Origin: an uncultured Actinomycetes bacterium
GTDB taxonomy: Bacteria > Actinomycetota > Actinomycetes > Nanopelagicales > Nanopelagicaceae
Assembly (NCBI GenBank): GCA_903842855.1
Contig: CAIMNT010000177.1
Coordinates: forward strand, 1-5,325
Length of the DNA stretch: 5,325 bases
Direction of reading: 5' to 3'
This document shows positions 1-5,325 of this stretch, in pieces. Within the stretch, counting starts at the first letter, position 1; the number at the start of each line of letters is the position of its first letter. Below the pieces are notes generated by a model that did not search any database, was not told the DNA's origin, and saw only the letters and a list, made by a program, of their open reading frames with translations. The translations under genes were made by a program, and so were the position numbers.

Positions 1-11
1 CTCACTTATTA

Positions 12-38
12 CTGTCGGGCTAGTTATAGCCCGAGCAG
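12..38 (-). terminator. Possible terminator hairpin after the minus-strand beta-domain gene
   Basis: A perfect 8-bp inverted repeat (TCGGGCTA at 15-22 and TAGCCCGA at 27-34) closes a 4-base loop. CTG (12-14) and CAG (36-38) can add three more pairs across a single bulged base at 35. It lies 17 bp beyond the stop codon of the minus-strand gene ending at 56, which is where a terminator would be expected. The bases that follow on the minus strand (TAATAAGTGAG) are not T-rich, so a classical intrinsic terminator is only partly supported. It could instead be a transcript-stabilising hairpin or could act on both strands. Confidence 0.45.
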
Positions 39-55
39 TAAATATTCTGCATTAA

Positions 56-298
56 TCAATCAACAGTTACAGTGAAGGCGATCGTCGCTCCATTGTGAGT
101 GAGCGTGACGATGGTCGTTCCTTTTTTAAGCGGTTTTAGCCCTGGGTTGGTCGTATACGTTCCCTGATTTCCACCCGGTGTGAACGAAACGATTGTTGGA
201 TCTGCAACGGAAGCGCTCCACTTATCTGGATCGGGAACGGTAAAGACAAGAACATTTGTTAATGGAACCGCGACTTCAAAAGACTCCACTGGATGCAA
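56..298 (-). CDS. C-terminal beta-sandwich (Ig-like or chagasin-like) domain of a probable exported protein, 5' end missing
   Basis: The readable product is about 80 residues from a TTG at 298, but that TTG is probably not a real start. Residues from about 7 onward (FEVAVP, then LVFTVPDPDKW) look like the inside of a beta-sandwich domain. Short alternating hydrophobic strands follow, with a GTYTTNPGLKPLKKG turn region and a closing FTVTVD strand just before the stop. This resembles bacterial Ig-like (BIG2-type) domains or the chagasin/I42 inhibitor fold, and I cannot separate the two by eye. Such domains are normally exported, yet no signal peptide or lipobox is present. Reading upstream in frame, the sequence is the complement of transglutaminase coding DNA and hits a stop at 332-334. 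The true 5' part has therefore been lost at a junction near 280-290. The C-terminus appears intact and is followed by a hairpin. Exact function is unknown. Confidence 0.6.
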   Translation of the reverse strand: MHPVESFEVAVPLTNVLVFTVPDPDKWSASVADPTIVSFTPGGNQGTYTTNPGLKPLKKGTTIVTLTHNGATIAFTVTVD

Positions 299-717
299 TT
301 CACTTCTTGAACAAGGCGATGCGGGAGCAGATTACATATGCCCCGGGATCTACGAGTGTTTACTCCCCCGCCAGTGAGGCCTGGGAGAAGCGAGCTGGCG
401 TTTGTCAGGATTTCACACATGCATCGCTCTCAATCTTGCGCTCGGTAGGAATTCCAGCGCGCTACGTCTCGGGCTATCTGTACAACGGCTCCGGTGAAAT
501 TGGTGAAGAAGTTATCGGTGAATCCCATTCATGGGTTGAGGCTTGGGTCGGTGATTGGCTGCCCTTCGATCCCACTAACGGCAATCCAGTGGCCGAGGAC
601 CATGTCCTTGTTGCACGTGGTCGCGATTACCACGATGTCTCACCGCTCAAAGGGATTTTTAGCGGCGGTAGAAGCCGAAAGATAGAGGTAAAAGTTTCGC
701 TCACCAGAATTGCCTAG
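262..717 (+). CDS. Transglutaminase-like cysteine protease family protein, 5'-truncated
   Basis: This is the C-terminal catalytic half of a transglutaminase-like protein. The papain-like triad is intact: Cys in GVCQDF (codon 403-405), His in ESHSWVEAW (526-528) and Asp in FDPTN (568-570). GIPARYVSGYL, ARGRDYHDVSPLKG and a closing LTRIA match the usual end of the family. Family members are commonly about 270-300 residues, with an N-terminal beta-rich domain before the core. Here only about 40 authentic residues precede the catalytic Cys, against well over 100 normally. Recognisable family sequence starts around TPLDAIHF (about 283). The in-frame ATG at 262 and TTG at 256 lie in DNA that belongs to the opposite-strand beta-domain gene, so neither is likely to be the native start. 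No ribosome binding site is evident. Substrate is unknown; relatives are often found beside alpha-E and circularly permuted ATP-grasp genes, which are not seen here. msrB follows after 13 bp on the same strand. Confidence 0.75.
   Translation: MEPRLQKTPLDAIHFLNKAMREQITYAPGSTSVYSPASEAWEKRAGVCQDFTHASLSILRSVGIPARYVSGYLYNGSGEIGEEVIGESHSWVEAWVGDWLPFDPTNGNPVAEDHVLVARGRDYHDVSPLKGIFSGGRSRKIEVKVSLTRIA
270..298. other. Head-to-head junction between two 5'-truncated genes
   Basis: Family-like protein sequence of the minus-strand beta-domain gene extends up to about 280-290. Family-like sequence of the plus-strand transglutaminase begins at about 283. No intergenic DNA, promoter or start region lies between them, and each gene lacks its 5' part. 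A breakpoint here joins two DNA segments in inverted relative orientation. I cannot fix it to the base without intact homologues. No transposase, terminal repeat or target duplication is visible at the site. Confidence 0.6.
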
Positions 718-730
718 TAACCTCACTGTC

Positions 731-1153
731 ATGACGCACGAAAACTTGCCAGAGTTTCCAACCAAGATCGATGATCAGAAATTGCGCCAGGAATTGGATC
801 CGCTTTCATACGATGTGCTACGAAACGCTGCGACGGAGCGGCCCTTCACCGGTGAATATAACGATACCGATGTTGAGGGTAGTTACCGCTGCAAAGCATG
901 TGGAAATGAACTATTTAGAAGCGAAACCAAGTTTCATTCCGGTTGTGGTTGGCCATCTTTTTACGCGCCGACCAAGGATGACGCAGTTGTTTTGATTGAA
1001 GATCGCTCCCTTGCGCCGCGGATTCGAACCGAAGTGAGGTGTGCCAATTGCGGCTCCCATTTAGGACATGTCTTTGAAGGGGAAGGTTACGAAGTCCCCA
1101 CCGATCAACGTTGGTGCATAAACTCGGTTGCGCTGGTACTAGAGAAGAAGTGA
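731..1153 (+). CDS. msrB: Peptide-methionine (R)-S-oxide reductase MsrB
   Basis: MsrB reduces the R epimer of methionine sulfoxide in proteins, repairing oxidative damage in the cytoplasm. The 140-residue product from the ATG at 731 has the full domain. Two CxxC pairs (C54/C57 in CKACG and C104/C107 in CANCG) form the structural zinc site. SGCGWPSF lies at 70-77, HLGHVF at 110-115 and the catalytic Cys at 129 in RWCINS. Cys72 in the GCGWPSF segment is a possible resolving cysteine. Length and domain order match the single-domain bacterial enzyme, with an N-terminal PFTGEY segment at 38-43. A TTG at 710 would extend the protein by seven residues and overlap the transglutaminase stop. The ATG fits the family better. 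I see no Shine-Dalgarno sequence before 731, so translation may depend on coupling with the gene ending 13 bp upstream. The 3' end overlaps the convergent CoA-binding gene by 15 bp. Confidence 0.95.
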   Translation: MTHENLPEFPTKIDDQKLRQELDPLSYDVLRNAATERPFTGEYNDTDVEGSYRCKACGNELFRSETKFHSGCGWPSFYAPTKDDAVVLIEDRSLAPRIRTEVRCANCGSHLGHVFEGEGYEVPTDQRWCINSVALVLEKK

Positions 1154-1564
1154 TTTGTAATCCACTTTAAGGCAGCGATTTTGCACCACATGTAACCCGT
1201 TTTTTACAGCTCGATTTGCAGATAAATCGTCTTGCAGCCCCAATTGCAACCAAAGAACCTTAGCTCTAACCGCAATCGCTTCATCCAAGACTGTTGGCAC
1301 ATCACTGACTTTGCGAAAGACGTCGACAATATCGACCCACTCTGGGATATCCGCAATCGAGGGATAAACATCGTGGCCAAAGAGTTTTTCTAATCGAGGA
1401 TTCACAAAGAAAATTTGGAAGTGAGAATGGTCAAGTAGCCACTCGCTTACGCCATAAACAGGACGTTCTGGATTGTCAGATGCCCCCACGATCGCCACCG
1501 TCTTAGATTCTCGAAGTAGAGTGGCGATCTCTTCATCGGTCGGTGGAACCCACATTATTGTCAC
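1139..1564 (-). CDS. CoA-binding domain protein (YccU/COG1832-like)
   Basis: This is a small stand-alone Rossmann-fold protein of the CoA-binding family, about 141 residues and of normal length. Seen in the sequence are TVAIVGASDNPERPVYGV near residues 22-39 (the nucleotide-binding loop), IFFVNPR at 51-57, DIPEWVDIVDVFR at 72-84, LWLQLGLQ at 104-111 and VVQNRCLKVD at 126-135. The last carries the Cys common near the end of this family. Members bind CoA in vitro or by structure, but their cellular role is poorly defined, so no pathway is assigned. The GTG at 1564 overlaps the glpD stop codon by one base (TAGTG), a typical translational-coupling arrangement. An in-frame ATG at 1555 is the alternative start. 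The gene is very likely the second gene of a glpD transcript. Its 3' end overlaps msrB by 15 bp. A functional link to glycerol metabolism is only suggested by position. Confidence 0.9.
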   Translation of the reverse strand: MTIMWVPPTDEEIATLLRESKTVAIVGASDNPERPVYGVSEWLLDHSHFQIFFVNPRLEKLFGHDVYPSIADIPEWVDIVDVFRKVSDVPTVLDEAIAVRAKVLWLQLGLQDDLSANRAVKNGLHVVQNRCLKVDYKSLLL

Positions 1565-3201
1565 TAAATGGCGGCCATTTCAGTGGTAATAAATTTTTCA
1601 AAGTCTGCAACCTCGCGACTGATATCTGATTCACTCCAGCCAAGCGTAGGAGCAATCAACTCTGCTAGTTCTCGAGCGACACTCACTCCGTGATCGGCAT
1701 GCTCCATTACGAGACGTAATCTGCGAGCTAAAACATCGACCAAAGTGCGAGCGCCTTCGTGTGTAACGGCATACAAGACTTCAGCCTTGATATATCCGGA
1801 ACCTGGCTCTACCTCAGCGGCCAGAGAGGGATCTTTGGCAATAACTTGGAAGATATCGCTGATAAGTGATCCATACCGGTTAAGCATTCTCTCCACGCAA
1901 GCGGTAGATACCGAATAACTTTGAGCCAAGCTCGCAATCTGTTTGATCAACATCTTGTAACCAGCAGCGCCGATGATTGGAATAGTTTTTGTGGAAGATT
2001 TAGGCACTTTCTGATCTAAATCTTTTACAGCCGCATCGACCGCATCGGCCGCCATAACACGATACGTCGTGTATTTGCCGCCAGCGATGCTTACAAAACC
2101 CTTAAGTGGGTGATCCACGGTGTGTTCGCGAGAGATTTTGGTTGTCGAAGAATCTTTAGCAGGCGAAACCAGCGGACGTAGCCCAGCATAAGTACTGATG
2201 ATTTGTTCGCGGCGAATTTTAGGAAGCAAAACCTTGTTCGCTTCATTAAGGATGTAGTCGATATCGGAGCTATCTGCCAACGGAAATTCTCGATCTCCCG
2301 TGTAATCAGTGTCCGTTGTACCAAGCAACCACTCATTTCCCCAAGGAATAATAAAGAGCACCGATAGCGAGGTCTTTATAATGATTCCGGTCTTGGCATC
2401 AATCGCATCTTTAGGCAAGATGATATGAACGCCTTTGCTCATTTTGATCTTGTAACCTGGCTTGATTCCAAATTGTTGGTACAGCTCCTCGTTCCAAATT
2501 CCCGCAGCCGCGATAACAACTTTCGATTTCACATTGAAACTGTGTCCGTCGACGCTCACCACAGCTCCTGTGACTCTCTCTGGTGTTCGAGTAATCTGTG
2601 TAACGGTTGCACCTGTAACGATATGGGCACCTTGATCCATGGCAGTTCGGGCAACCATCACCGTGTGCCTTGCATCATCGACTTGGGCGTCGTAATAGAC
2701 CAGACCACCCGTAACTATCTCCGGATTAAGTGATCGTGCCTCATTGCGCATCTCACCGAAGGAGATGTGTTTGTGCCATGGCACTGCGCGAAGTTTGCCG
2801 CGCAATAGGTCGTAGAGCATGAGCCCTGCACCTACGTAAATGCGATCTAGATACTTCTTATGAAGCGGATAAACGAAAGAGAGTGGCTTCACTAAGTGCG
2901 GTGCTTGCTCAGTAATCATCATCTCGCGCTCATGAAGAGCCTCGCGGACCAACTTAAAATCAAACTGTTCCAGATATCTCAATCCGCCATGGATCAACTT
3001 GCTAGACCGCGATGAAGTTCCCGCGGCAAAATCATCACTCTCTACAAGTGCAACGCTCAGCCCTCGGGCAGCTGCATCCAGCGCGATTCCGCTACCGACC
3101 ACTCCCCCGCCGATCACGAGAATGTCGAACTCATGCGACTTAAGCTTTTCAATATCGGCGCTGCGCTGTTCTGGATTAAGCACTGACTTATTAGAGGCCA
3201 C
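1564..3201 (-). CDS. glpD: Aerobic FAD-dependent glycerol-3-phosphate dehydrogenase
   Basis: GlpD oxidises sn-glycerol-3-phosphate to dihydroxyacetone phosphate at the inner face of the membrane, passing electrons through FAD to the quinone pool. The 545-residue product shows the expected order. It has the FAD Rossmann loop GGGVVGSG (31-38) and the family signature GTSSRSSKLIHGGLRYLE (61-78). VDDARHTVMVAR (174-185), IIPWGNEWLLGTTDTDY (284-300), a GLRPL segment with Arg342 and GGKYTTYR (374-381) follow. The last two match substrate-binding residues in characterised enzymes. A DAO_C-type helical domain fills roughly 410-545. Length is slightly above the E. coli enzyme, with an N-terminal extension of about 23 residues. 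The start is GTG at 3201; another GTG at 3183 is possible but less consistent with the promoter geometry. No Shine-Dalgarno is visible and the transcript is probably leaderless. It diverges from glpK and overlaps the downstream CoA-binding gene by one base. Confidence 0.96.
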   Translation of the reverse strand: MASNKSVLNPEQRSADIEKLKSHEFDILVIGGGVVGSGIALDAAARGLSVALVESDDFAAGTSSRSSKLIHGGLRYLEQFDFKLVREALHEREMMITEQAPHLVKPLSFVYPLHKKYLDRIYVGAGLMLYDLLRGKLRAVPWHKHISFGEMRNEARSLNPEIVTGGLVYYDAQVDDARHTVMVARTAMDQGAHIVTGATVTQITRTPERVTGAVVSVDGHSFNVKSKVVIAAAGIWNEELYQQFGIKPGYKIKMSKGVHIILPKDAIDAKTGIIIKTSLSVLFIIPWGNEWLLGTTDTDYTGDREFPLADSSDIDYILNEANKVLLPKIRREQIISTYAGLRPLVSPAKDSSTTKISREHTVDHPLKGFVSIAGGKYTTYRVMAADAVDAAVKDLDQKVPKSSTKTIPIIGAAGYKMLIKQIASLAQSYSVSTACVERMLNRYGSLISDIFQVIAKDPSLAAEVEPGSGYIKAEVLYAVTHEGARTLVDVLARRLRLVMEHADHGVSVARELAELIAPTLGWSESDISREVADFEKFITTEMAAI

Positions 3202-3218
3202 GCACTTACAATAGTGGC
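3197..3218. repeat. Short inverted repeat GCCAC-N12-GTGGC across the glpD/glpK start region
   Basis: GCCAC at 3197-3201 and GTGGC at 3214-3218 form a perfect 5-bp inverted repeat with a 12-bp spacer. It covers the glpD start codon, both -10 elements and the bases just before the glpK ATG. A dimeric repressor bound here would block both genes, so it is a candidate operator. The arms are short and part of the left arm is glpD coding sequence, so chance is a real possibility. Confidence 0.25.
3201..3213 (-). promoter_or_regulatory. Predicted leaderless glpD -10 element
   Basis: On the minus strand TATTGT (3213 to 3208) sits exactly at -12 to -7 relative to the G of the glpD GTG start at 3201. 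It matches four of six consensus positions, including the key A at -11 and T at -7. It shares five base pairs with the glpK -10. I see no convincing -35 in the expected place. An alternative is TATAAG (3227 to 3222), a closer hexamer that would give a start near 3215 and a 14-base leader without a Shine-Dalgarno sequence. Confidence 0.4.
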
Positions 3219-4706
3219 ATGTCTTATATTGGGGCGATTGATCAAGGTACGACCAGCACCCGCTTTATGATCTTCAACGAGGCAGGAGCCATAGTTTCGG
3301 CAGCCCAACAAGAGCACACTCAATACCTACCTCAAGCGGGATGGGTTGAACACGATCCTCTAGAAATTCTGCGGGCTACTGAATCAGTTATCAAGGCGGC
3401 GCTGGCCAGCGCTGGGTTAAGTGGAAAAGATTTATCAGCGGTTGGGATCACAAACCAACGCGAGACGACCGTTGCCTGGATGGCCTCAAGCGGAGTTCCA
3501 CTTCACAATGCCATCGTCTGGCAGGACACTCGAAGCCAGCAGATCCTCGATCGCATCACCCCTGAATCTGCCTCCGCCATCACCTACAAGACGGGTCTAC
3601 CGCTCGCACCATATTTCTCGGCCAGCAAGATGAGCTGGATGTTGGAGCACTCCCCTCTCGTGGGCAGTGCAAAGGACCAACAAGAATTGCTCTTTGGAAC
3701 TATTGATTCTTGGCTGGTCTGGAATCTGAGCGAAGAGAATATCCACGTTACAGATGTCTCTAATGCTTCGCGTACCTTGTTGATGAACCTAGAAACTCTG
3801 CAATGGGATGAAGAACTTCTGTCCATATTCGGTATCCCACTAAGTTCGTTAGCCCAGATTAAAAGTTCTTCTGAGGTCTATGGCTATACCTCTTCATCTG
3901 GAGTTTTCGGTGCGCGCATTCCAATTGCTGGAATTGTCGGCGATCAACATGCCGCGCTCTTAGGGCAACTCTGCTTCAACAAGGGTGAATCAAAGACAAC
4001 CTACGGTACGGGCAACTTTGCTCTGATCAACACTGGGACTGAGATCATCCGCTCTAAAAAGGGTCTGCTCACCACCCTCGCATTTCAGCTTGGCGGAGAG
4101 CCGGCAAAATACGCTCTCGAAGGTTCGGTTGCGGTGACTGGATCTGCAGTGCAGTGGTTACGTGATCAGCTCGGCGTGATCGAAAAATCATCCGATATAG
4201 AGCCTCTTGCCGCAAGCGTTCCAGATAATGGAGGGGTCTACTTTGTTCCCGCATTCTCGGGACTCTTCGCCCCATATTGGCGCGGAGATGCACGCGGAGT
4301 AATTGTTGGGCTTACTCGGGCGGCGACAAAGGCTCATATCGCCCGCGCTACCCTCGAAGCCATCTGCTATCAAACGCACGATGTAATTCGCGCAATGGAA
4401 GAAGAAACTGGAGTCACAATAAAGGTACTTCGAGTAGATGGTGGCGTTACTCAGAACGACCTCTGTATGCAATTACAGGCCGACATACTCCAGACAGAAG
4501 TTTCACGACCAGTAGTTGCTGAAACCACTGCCCTCGGAGCGGCGTATGCCGCTGGGCTAGCGATCGGAGTTTGGAAGAACACGCATGAACTACTAAGTCA
4601 GTGGCAAGAGAGTCATCGTTGGTCTCCCGAGGTTAGCCTTGAGGATGCCCAAGAAGGATTACATAATTGGAACAAGGCGATTGAACGAACCCTCAACTGG
4701 AAATAA
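3219..4706 (+). CDS. glpK: Glycerol kinase
   Basis: GlpK is a cytoplasmic FGGY-family kinase that uses ATP to phosphorylate glycerol to sn-glycerol-3-phosphate, the substrate of the divergent glpD product. The 495 residues match the usual length of about 500. It shows AIDQGTTSTRFMIF (6-19, phosphate-binding loop), GWVEHDP (41-47), NQRETT (79-84, glycerol-contacting Arg/Glu) and WQDTR (101-105). GDQHAALLGQ (241-250) carries the likely catalytic base Asp242. It is followed by TYGTGNFAL (261-269), GLLTTLAF (282-289), the FGGY signature zone GVYFVPAFSGLFAPYW (339-354) and LRVDGGVTQND (404-414, adenosine motif). Only 17 bp separate its ATG from the glpD start. No Shine-Dalgarno is seen and a leaderless mRNA is predicted. 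The segment where Firmicute enzymes carry the PTS-phosphorylated His reads YTSSSGVFG here, without His. The stop codon lies inside the convergent galK 3' end. Confidence 0.97.
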   Translation: MSYIGAIDQGTTSTRFMIFNEAGAIVSAAQQEHTQYLPQAGWVEHDPLEILRATESVIKAALASAGLSGKDLSAVGITNQRETTVAWMASSGVPLHNAIVWQDTRSQQILDRITPESASAITYKTGLPLAPYFSASKMSWMLEHSPLVGSAKDQQELLFGTIDSWLVWNLSEENIHVTDVSNASRTLLMNLETLQWDEELLSIFGIPLSSLAQIKSSSEVYGYTSSSGVFGARIPIAGIVGDQHAALLGQLCFNKGESKTTYGTGNFALINTGTEIIRSKKGLLTTLAFQLGGEPAKYALEGSVAVTGSAVQWLRDQLGVIEKSSDIEPLAASVPDNGGVYFVPAFSGLFAPYWRGDARGVIVGLTRAATKAHIARATLEAICYQTHDVIRAMEEETGVTIKVLRVDGGVTQNDLCMQLQADILQTEVSRPVVAETTALGAAYAAGLAIGVWKNTHELLSQWQESHRWSPEVSLEDAQEGLHNWNKAIERTLNWK

Positions 4707-5325
4707 CGTGCGCCCCAGCGCTCGGCAATGAGGTAAAAAATCGCGGTGCCTTAAAGCCGGCATCACTAAATGCTTTTGTTATTGCCGCTTCGCAACGTTT
4801 CACTTGATCGGCCTTAATAAGAGCGATCGCACTTCCGCCAAAACCTCCACCAACCATACGGGAACCCAGCGCCCCTTGTCCTAGCGCTGTATCTACAGCC
4901 AAATTGAGCTCAGGGCAAGAGACCGTGTAATCATCACGTAGTGAACGATGGGATTGATTAAGTAGTTCACCTAAGCGAGTGAAGTTATTAGTTTTAAGGG
5001 CTTCAACGGCATCAAGAACTCGCTTCATCTCGGTAACCGCATGGAAACCGCGAATATATGTGACGGGATCAAGTTCTGATTGCCTAGCCGCATATTTCGC
5101 AACGGTGATATCTCGAAGAGAGGAAATTCCAAGATCGGCAACTGCCTTTTCGCAAGAGGCGCGTCGTTCCGCATAACCACCATCGACTAACTTGTGGTGC
5201 GCTTGGGTATCAATAATCAATAGTTCTAGACCTTGTGGTGCAATCAAAAATGGAATGTTCTCTGAAGTTAGGTCGCGACAGTCGAGAAGGAGTGCCGATC
5301 CAGATTTAGCCATAAGTGAGACAGA
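4693..5325 (-). CDS. galK: Galactokinase, C-terminal part (5' end beyond the window)
   Basis: Galactokinase, a GHMP-superfamily cytoplasmic kinase, phosphorylates alpha-D-galactose at C1 in the Leloir pathway. About 210 residues are visible, roughly the C-terminal half of a protein normally 380-400 long. The frame stays open to the right edge (SVSL precedes an internal Met at 5311-5313). That Met is not the start, because the preceding residues fit the usual family segment. Present are ALLLDCRDL (7-15 counting from that Met), LELLIIDTQAHHKLVDGGYAERR (29-51), SLRDDYTVSCPEL (124-136) and the GHMP motif 3 GGGFGGSAIAL (155-165, about 4819-4851), ending PSAGAHVI. The N-terminal GEHTDYN-type signature and the ATP-binding GLSSSA motif should lie outside. 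The 3' end overlaps convergent glpK by 14 bp. No other galactose genes are in the window, and the start and promoter cannot be seen. Confidence 0.93.
   Translation of the reverse strand, partial: SVSLMAKSGSALLLDCRDLTSENIPFLIAPQGLELLIIDTQAHHKLVDGGYAERRASCEKAVADLGISSLRDITVAKYAARQSELDPVTYIRGFHAVTEMKRVLDAVEALKTNNFTRLGELLNQSHRSLRDDYTVSCPELNLAVDTALGQGALGSRMVGGGFGGSAIALIKADQVKRCEAAITKAFSDAGFKAPRFFTSLPSAGAHVISS

Larger units (their letters stand above)
3183..3219 (+). promoter_or_regulatory. Predicted leaderless glpK promoter
   Basis: TACAAT at 3207-3212 is a good -10 hexamer. Placed at -12 to -7 it puts +1 exactly on the A of the glpK ATG at 3219. CTGACT at 3183-3188 shares TGAC with the -35 consensus, with an 18-bp spacer. 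The -35 element lies inside the first codons of glpD. No ribosome binding site precedes the ATG, which fits a leaderless mRNA, common in actinobacteria. This is predicted from sequence only. Confidence 0.55.

Noticed and set aside
256..298. Overlapping 5' ends of the beta-domain and transglutaminase genes as a genuine divergent gene pair with nested starts
   Set aside because: Both products lack required N-terminal parts (a signal peptide on one side, the N-terminal domain and leading helices on the other), so truncation at a breakpoint explains the overlap better.
710..730. TTG at 710 as the msrB start, overlapping the preceding stop
   Set aside because: The seven added residues do not look like MsrB, and the ATG at 731 gives the normal family N-terminus.
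2425..2733. Open frame of about 100 codons on the plus strand inside glpD
   Set aside because: It is antisense to well-conserved GlpD coding sequence, and its product has no recognisable motif. It is a shadow of the real gene.
4188..4472. Open frames on the minus strand inside glpK
   Set aside because: They overlap conserved GlpK motifs, have irregular Cys/Arg-rich products with no family features and no plausible initiation signals.
5311..5325. Reading the ATG at 5311-5313 as the start of a 206-residue short galactokinase
   Set aside because: The frame is open to the window edge and the four upstream codons (SVSL) fit the conserved family segment. Motifs 1 and 2 are missing only because the window ends.
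1..5325. A hidden defence system, mobile element, CRISPR array or RNA gene
   Set aside because: After the identified genes only short gaps remain (1-55, 718-730 and 3202-3218). They hold a hairpin, nothing notable and a promoter respectively; no repeats, transposase or structured RNA signature was seen.

Overview
The window looks like a compact chromosomal segment from a high-GC Gram-positive (actinobacterial) lineage with moderate base composition (roughly half G+C by eye). The evidence is the actinobacterial flavour of the transglutaminase-like C-terminus, GlpD and GlpK, plus almost no intergenic DNA, overlapping gene ends, few Shine-Dalgarno sites and apparently leaderless starts. A streamlined freshwater actinobacterium is a reasonable guess, but the sequence alone does not prove it.

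Layout. Positions 1-55 hold a hairpin that may terminate the first gene. Positions 56 to about 285 (minus strand) encode the C-terminal beta-rich domain of a probable exported protein whose 5' end is missing. From about 283 to 717 (plus) lies the C-terminal catalytic half of a transglutaminase-like protease whose 5' half is also missing. The two broken genes abut head to head, which points to a rearrangement or an assembly/amplification chimera. Next come msrB (731-1153, plus) and, converging on it with overlapping 3' ends, a CoA-binding-domain gene (1139-1564, minus) that is coupled to the 3' end of glpD (1564-3201, minus). glpK (3219-4706, plus) diverges from glpD with only 17 bp between the start codons. 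The C-terminal half of galK (4693-5325, minus) converges on glpK with overlapping 3' ends and runs off the right edge.

Function. GlpK phosphorylates glycerol to sn-glycerol-3-phosphate and GlpD oxidises this to dihydroxyacetone phosphate, so the divergent pair is a complete core for glycerol use, although no transporter or GlpR-type regulator is visible. GalK starts galactose catabolism. MsrB repairs oxidised methionine. Nothing links these into a novel system.

The points most worth a second look are the glpD/glpK intergenic region and the broken junction near position 285. The former has two overlapping, nearly symmetric -10 elements that place both transcription starts on the first base of the two start codons. 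I see no RNA gene, insertion sequence, CRISPR array or attachment site.
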